The notes under the pieces are model-generated. The model did no database searches. It was not told the origin of the DNA and saw only the letters and a list, made by a program, of their open reading frames with translations. 64,000 nucleotides of DNA from Nocardioides sp. Lineage in GTDB: Bacteria; Actinomycetota; Actinomycetes; Propionibacteriales; Nocardioidaceae. The position numbers and the translations under genes were made by a program. Positions 62,992-64,000 of the stretch are shown piece by piece. Where the stretch lies: assembly GCF_030149505.1 (NCBI RefSeq), contig NZ_JASBRN010000057.1:18276-82275 (forward strand), read 5' to 3'. Positions within the stretch are counted from its first letter, which is position 1; the number at the start of each line of letters is the position of its first letter.

Positions 62992-63312
62992 TGGGCCGAG
63001 GCACGCAACCGGGGACGCTCGGCGCGCGTCTTCAGGGAGCTGCAGACCGAGTACGCCGGGCGCTCGGGACCGTTCTCGGCGCTCGACGTCCTGGCCGAGA
63101 GCGGCGGCTGGTACGAGCTCCGCGACGGCGTCGTCGGCACCTGTCCCGAGAGGTCGGCCGAGGCCCCGGCCGAGCTGGAGGGGCTGCGCGCCCTCTCCCT
63201 CTCCTCCCCTGCCGACGTCACCTCCGCGTGCCTGGAGTGGTGGGGCGTGACGCTGTTCCTCGACGCGCAGGACCGGATCCGCGTCGTCGCACTGGGCCTG
63301 GGCTCTCCGTAG
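62992..63312 (+). pseudogene. ORF remnant without a start codon
   Basis: A reading frame open from 62917 to the TAG at 63310-63312 has strong coding character (nearly every third base G or C from about 62998 on) and a protein-like reading (VFRELQTEYAGRSGPFSALD, ESGGWYELRDGVVGTCPE, EWWGVTLFLDAQDRIRVVAL). No ATG, GTG or TTG occurs in frame before the coding part; the only in-frame GTG is near the 3' end. It is probably a gene that lost its 5' end or start codon. No family recognised. Confidence 0.5.
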
Positions 63313-63413
63313 ACATCGCACAGTGCGGCGCGCGTCGCCCTGCGCGTCGCATCGACCGTGGCGGCGACCCTTGTGGGTGTCGCGGAGGACGACTGGCGAT
63401 ACGAGATCTTCTC
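63313..63413. other. Intergenic stretch without a recognised gene
   Basis: Between the ORF remnant and the LexA-controlled promoter I see no gene or clear hairpin. The base composition is less GC-rich near 63400-63445, as expected for a promoter. Confidence 0.4.
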
Positions 63414-63442
63414 TTGCCTTCGAACTGGTGTTCGACTATGAT
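63414..63442 (+). promoter_or_regulatory. SOS promoter of the DUF222 gene with LexA box
   Basis: TTGCCT (63414-63419), a 17-base spacer and TATGAT (63437-63442) form a promoter. The spacer holds TCGAACTGGTGTTCGA (63420-63435), a perfect match to the actinobacterial LexA consensus TCGAAC-N4-GTTCGA. The -10 is 6 bases before the ATG, so the mRNA should be leaderless and DNA-damage inducible. Confidence 0.85.
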
Positions 63443-63448
63443 GGCGAC

Positions 63449-64000
63449 ATGTCGCCAGCCTCCGAGCCCGCCCCGGAGTCGACGGCGCCTGCGATCGGCG
63501 ACCGGACCGAGACCCAGGTGCTGGACCGCGTCTCGGCCTGCGCGAGCACCTGGCAGCGGATGGGCGCCGAGCTGCTGGCGCTGGCCTACGAGTGGGCCAT
63601 GGCGCACCCCGCGGACCGCCTCGACCCCGCCGAGTCGGGCAAGCCCGGGCGGGAGAAGGCCAAGCTCTACGGCGGGGAGGGGACACCCGAGGTCACCGAG
63701 TTCGCCGCCGCCGAGTTCGGCGCCCGGATGGGGCGCGGCACCCACGCCGGACGCCGCTACATCGCCGCCGCACTCGACCTCACGCTCCGACTCCCGAACC
63801 TGTGGTCACGGGTGCAGGCCCTCGAGGTCCGCGACACCTACGCCATCCACGTCGCCGAAGCCACCCGCAACCTGAGTGCCGCCGAAGCAGCCTGGGTCGA
63901 CGGCGAGGTCGCCGAGTCCGCCGACGGCCGCATCCCCTGGACCCGCTTCCAGACCCTCGTGGCCGGCAAGGTCACCGCCGCCGCACCCCACCTCGCCCGC
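63449..64000 (+). CDS. DUF222 / 13E12-repeat-type protein (5' part, probable HNH endonuclease)
   Basis: The frame is open from the ATG to the window end (184 codons). It matches the DUF222 region of actinobacterial 13E12-repeat proteins: EFAAAEFGARMGRGTHAGRRYIAAALDLTLRLPNLWSRVQALEVRDTYAIHVAEATRNLSAAEAAWVD and GRIPWTRFQTLV. Members usually end with an HNH nuclease domain, which would lie beyond 64000. The genes are often repeated in actinobacterial genomes. A LexA box sits in the promoter, so it is predicted to be SOS-induced. Confidence 0.85.
   Translation, partial: MSPASEPAPESTAPAIGDRTETQVLDRVSACASTWQRMGAELLALAYEWAMAHPADRLDPAESGKPGREKAKLYGGEGTPEVTEFAAAEFGARMGRGTHAGRRYIAAALDLTLRLPNLWSRVQALEVRDTYAIHVAEATRNLSAAEAAWVDGEVAESADGRIPWTRFQTLVAGKVTAAAPHLAR

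Overview
The window is about 64 kb of very GC-rich DNA with dense, mostly overlapping genes, many GTG starts, frequent leaderless-type promoters and Actinomycetota-specific families (septum-formation lipoproteins, DUF222/HNH protein, SigE-family ECF operon, tuberculostearate-type fatty acid genes). It most resembles a Nocardioidaceae/Propionibacteriales chromosome; that placement is inference from gene content and style, not from a search. The gene order dnaG, dgt, glyS, uppS, recO, era, deaminase-like gene, corC, ybeY, phoH, rsmE, dnaJ, hrcA is the conserved actinobacterial arrangement as I recall it from Mycobacterium, so this is core chromosome with local insertions.

Region 1 (1-18015) is an aerobic (late cobalt insertion) cobalamin island wired by four cobalamin riboswitches. 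One faces cobN-cobF-cobQ-cobK. Two lie back to back and drive cbtB-cbtA (cobalt uptake) one way and a CbiX-like/[2Fe-2S] protein the other. The fourth heads a tightly overlapping operon: ChlI-ChlD-type chelatase ATPase, cobA, cobO, a cobB-cobC fusion, cobD. cobL stands divergently from that operon, and a histidine phosphatase (possible CobC-type alpha-ribazole phosphatase) sits divergently from cobN. cobG/cobZ, cobH, cobIJ, cobM and the cobU/cobS/cobT assembly genes are not in the window.

Region 2 (18016-36200) holds tRNA-Asn, dnaG, a 2-hydroxyacid dehydrogenase, dgt, a secreted VanY-like protein, a dihydrouridine synthase, an inositol-monophosphatase-like protein, a lipoprotein, glyS, a small monooxygenase-fold protein, a zinc ABC importer (znuACB) behind a double Zur-like operator, a secreted alpha/beta hydrolase, uppS, a sensor kinase and recO.

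Region 3 (36200-53630) has an alpha/beta hydrolase, a MASE1/PAS sensor kinase, leuA with a leucine leader peptide and attenuator, a NarL-type regulator, a flavodoxin-like protein, two tandem septum-formation lipoproteins, era, a siderophore-interacting protein, the tmsA-tmsB pair for 10-methyl branched fatty acids, a cytidine deaminase-like gene, corC, ybeY, and phoH interrupted by a 357-residue intein with class 3 features (Ala1, Trp-Cys-Thr triad, Thr+1).

Region 4 (53700-64000) has a small membrane protein, a PHM-like copper monooxygenase-fold protein with a HIT protein, an ECF sigma/anti-sigma operon with duplicated GerMN-Gmad2 proteins, rsmE, dnaJ, hrcA with a CIRCE element, an IdeR/DtxR-box-controlled DUF2470-like gene, an MBL hydrolase, a start-less ORF remnant, and the 5' part of a DUF222/13E12-type gene whose promoter spacer is filled by a LexA box.

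The strongest unusual signals are the class 3 PhoH intein, the back-to-back cobalamin riboswitches, the CobB-CobC fusion, the riboswitch-controlled CbiX/ferredoxin protein, and a set of metabolite- or stress-sensing promoters (Zur, LexA, IdeR, CIRCE, Leu attenuator) that can be read directly from the sequence.
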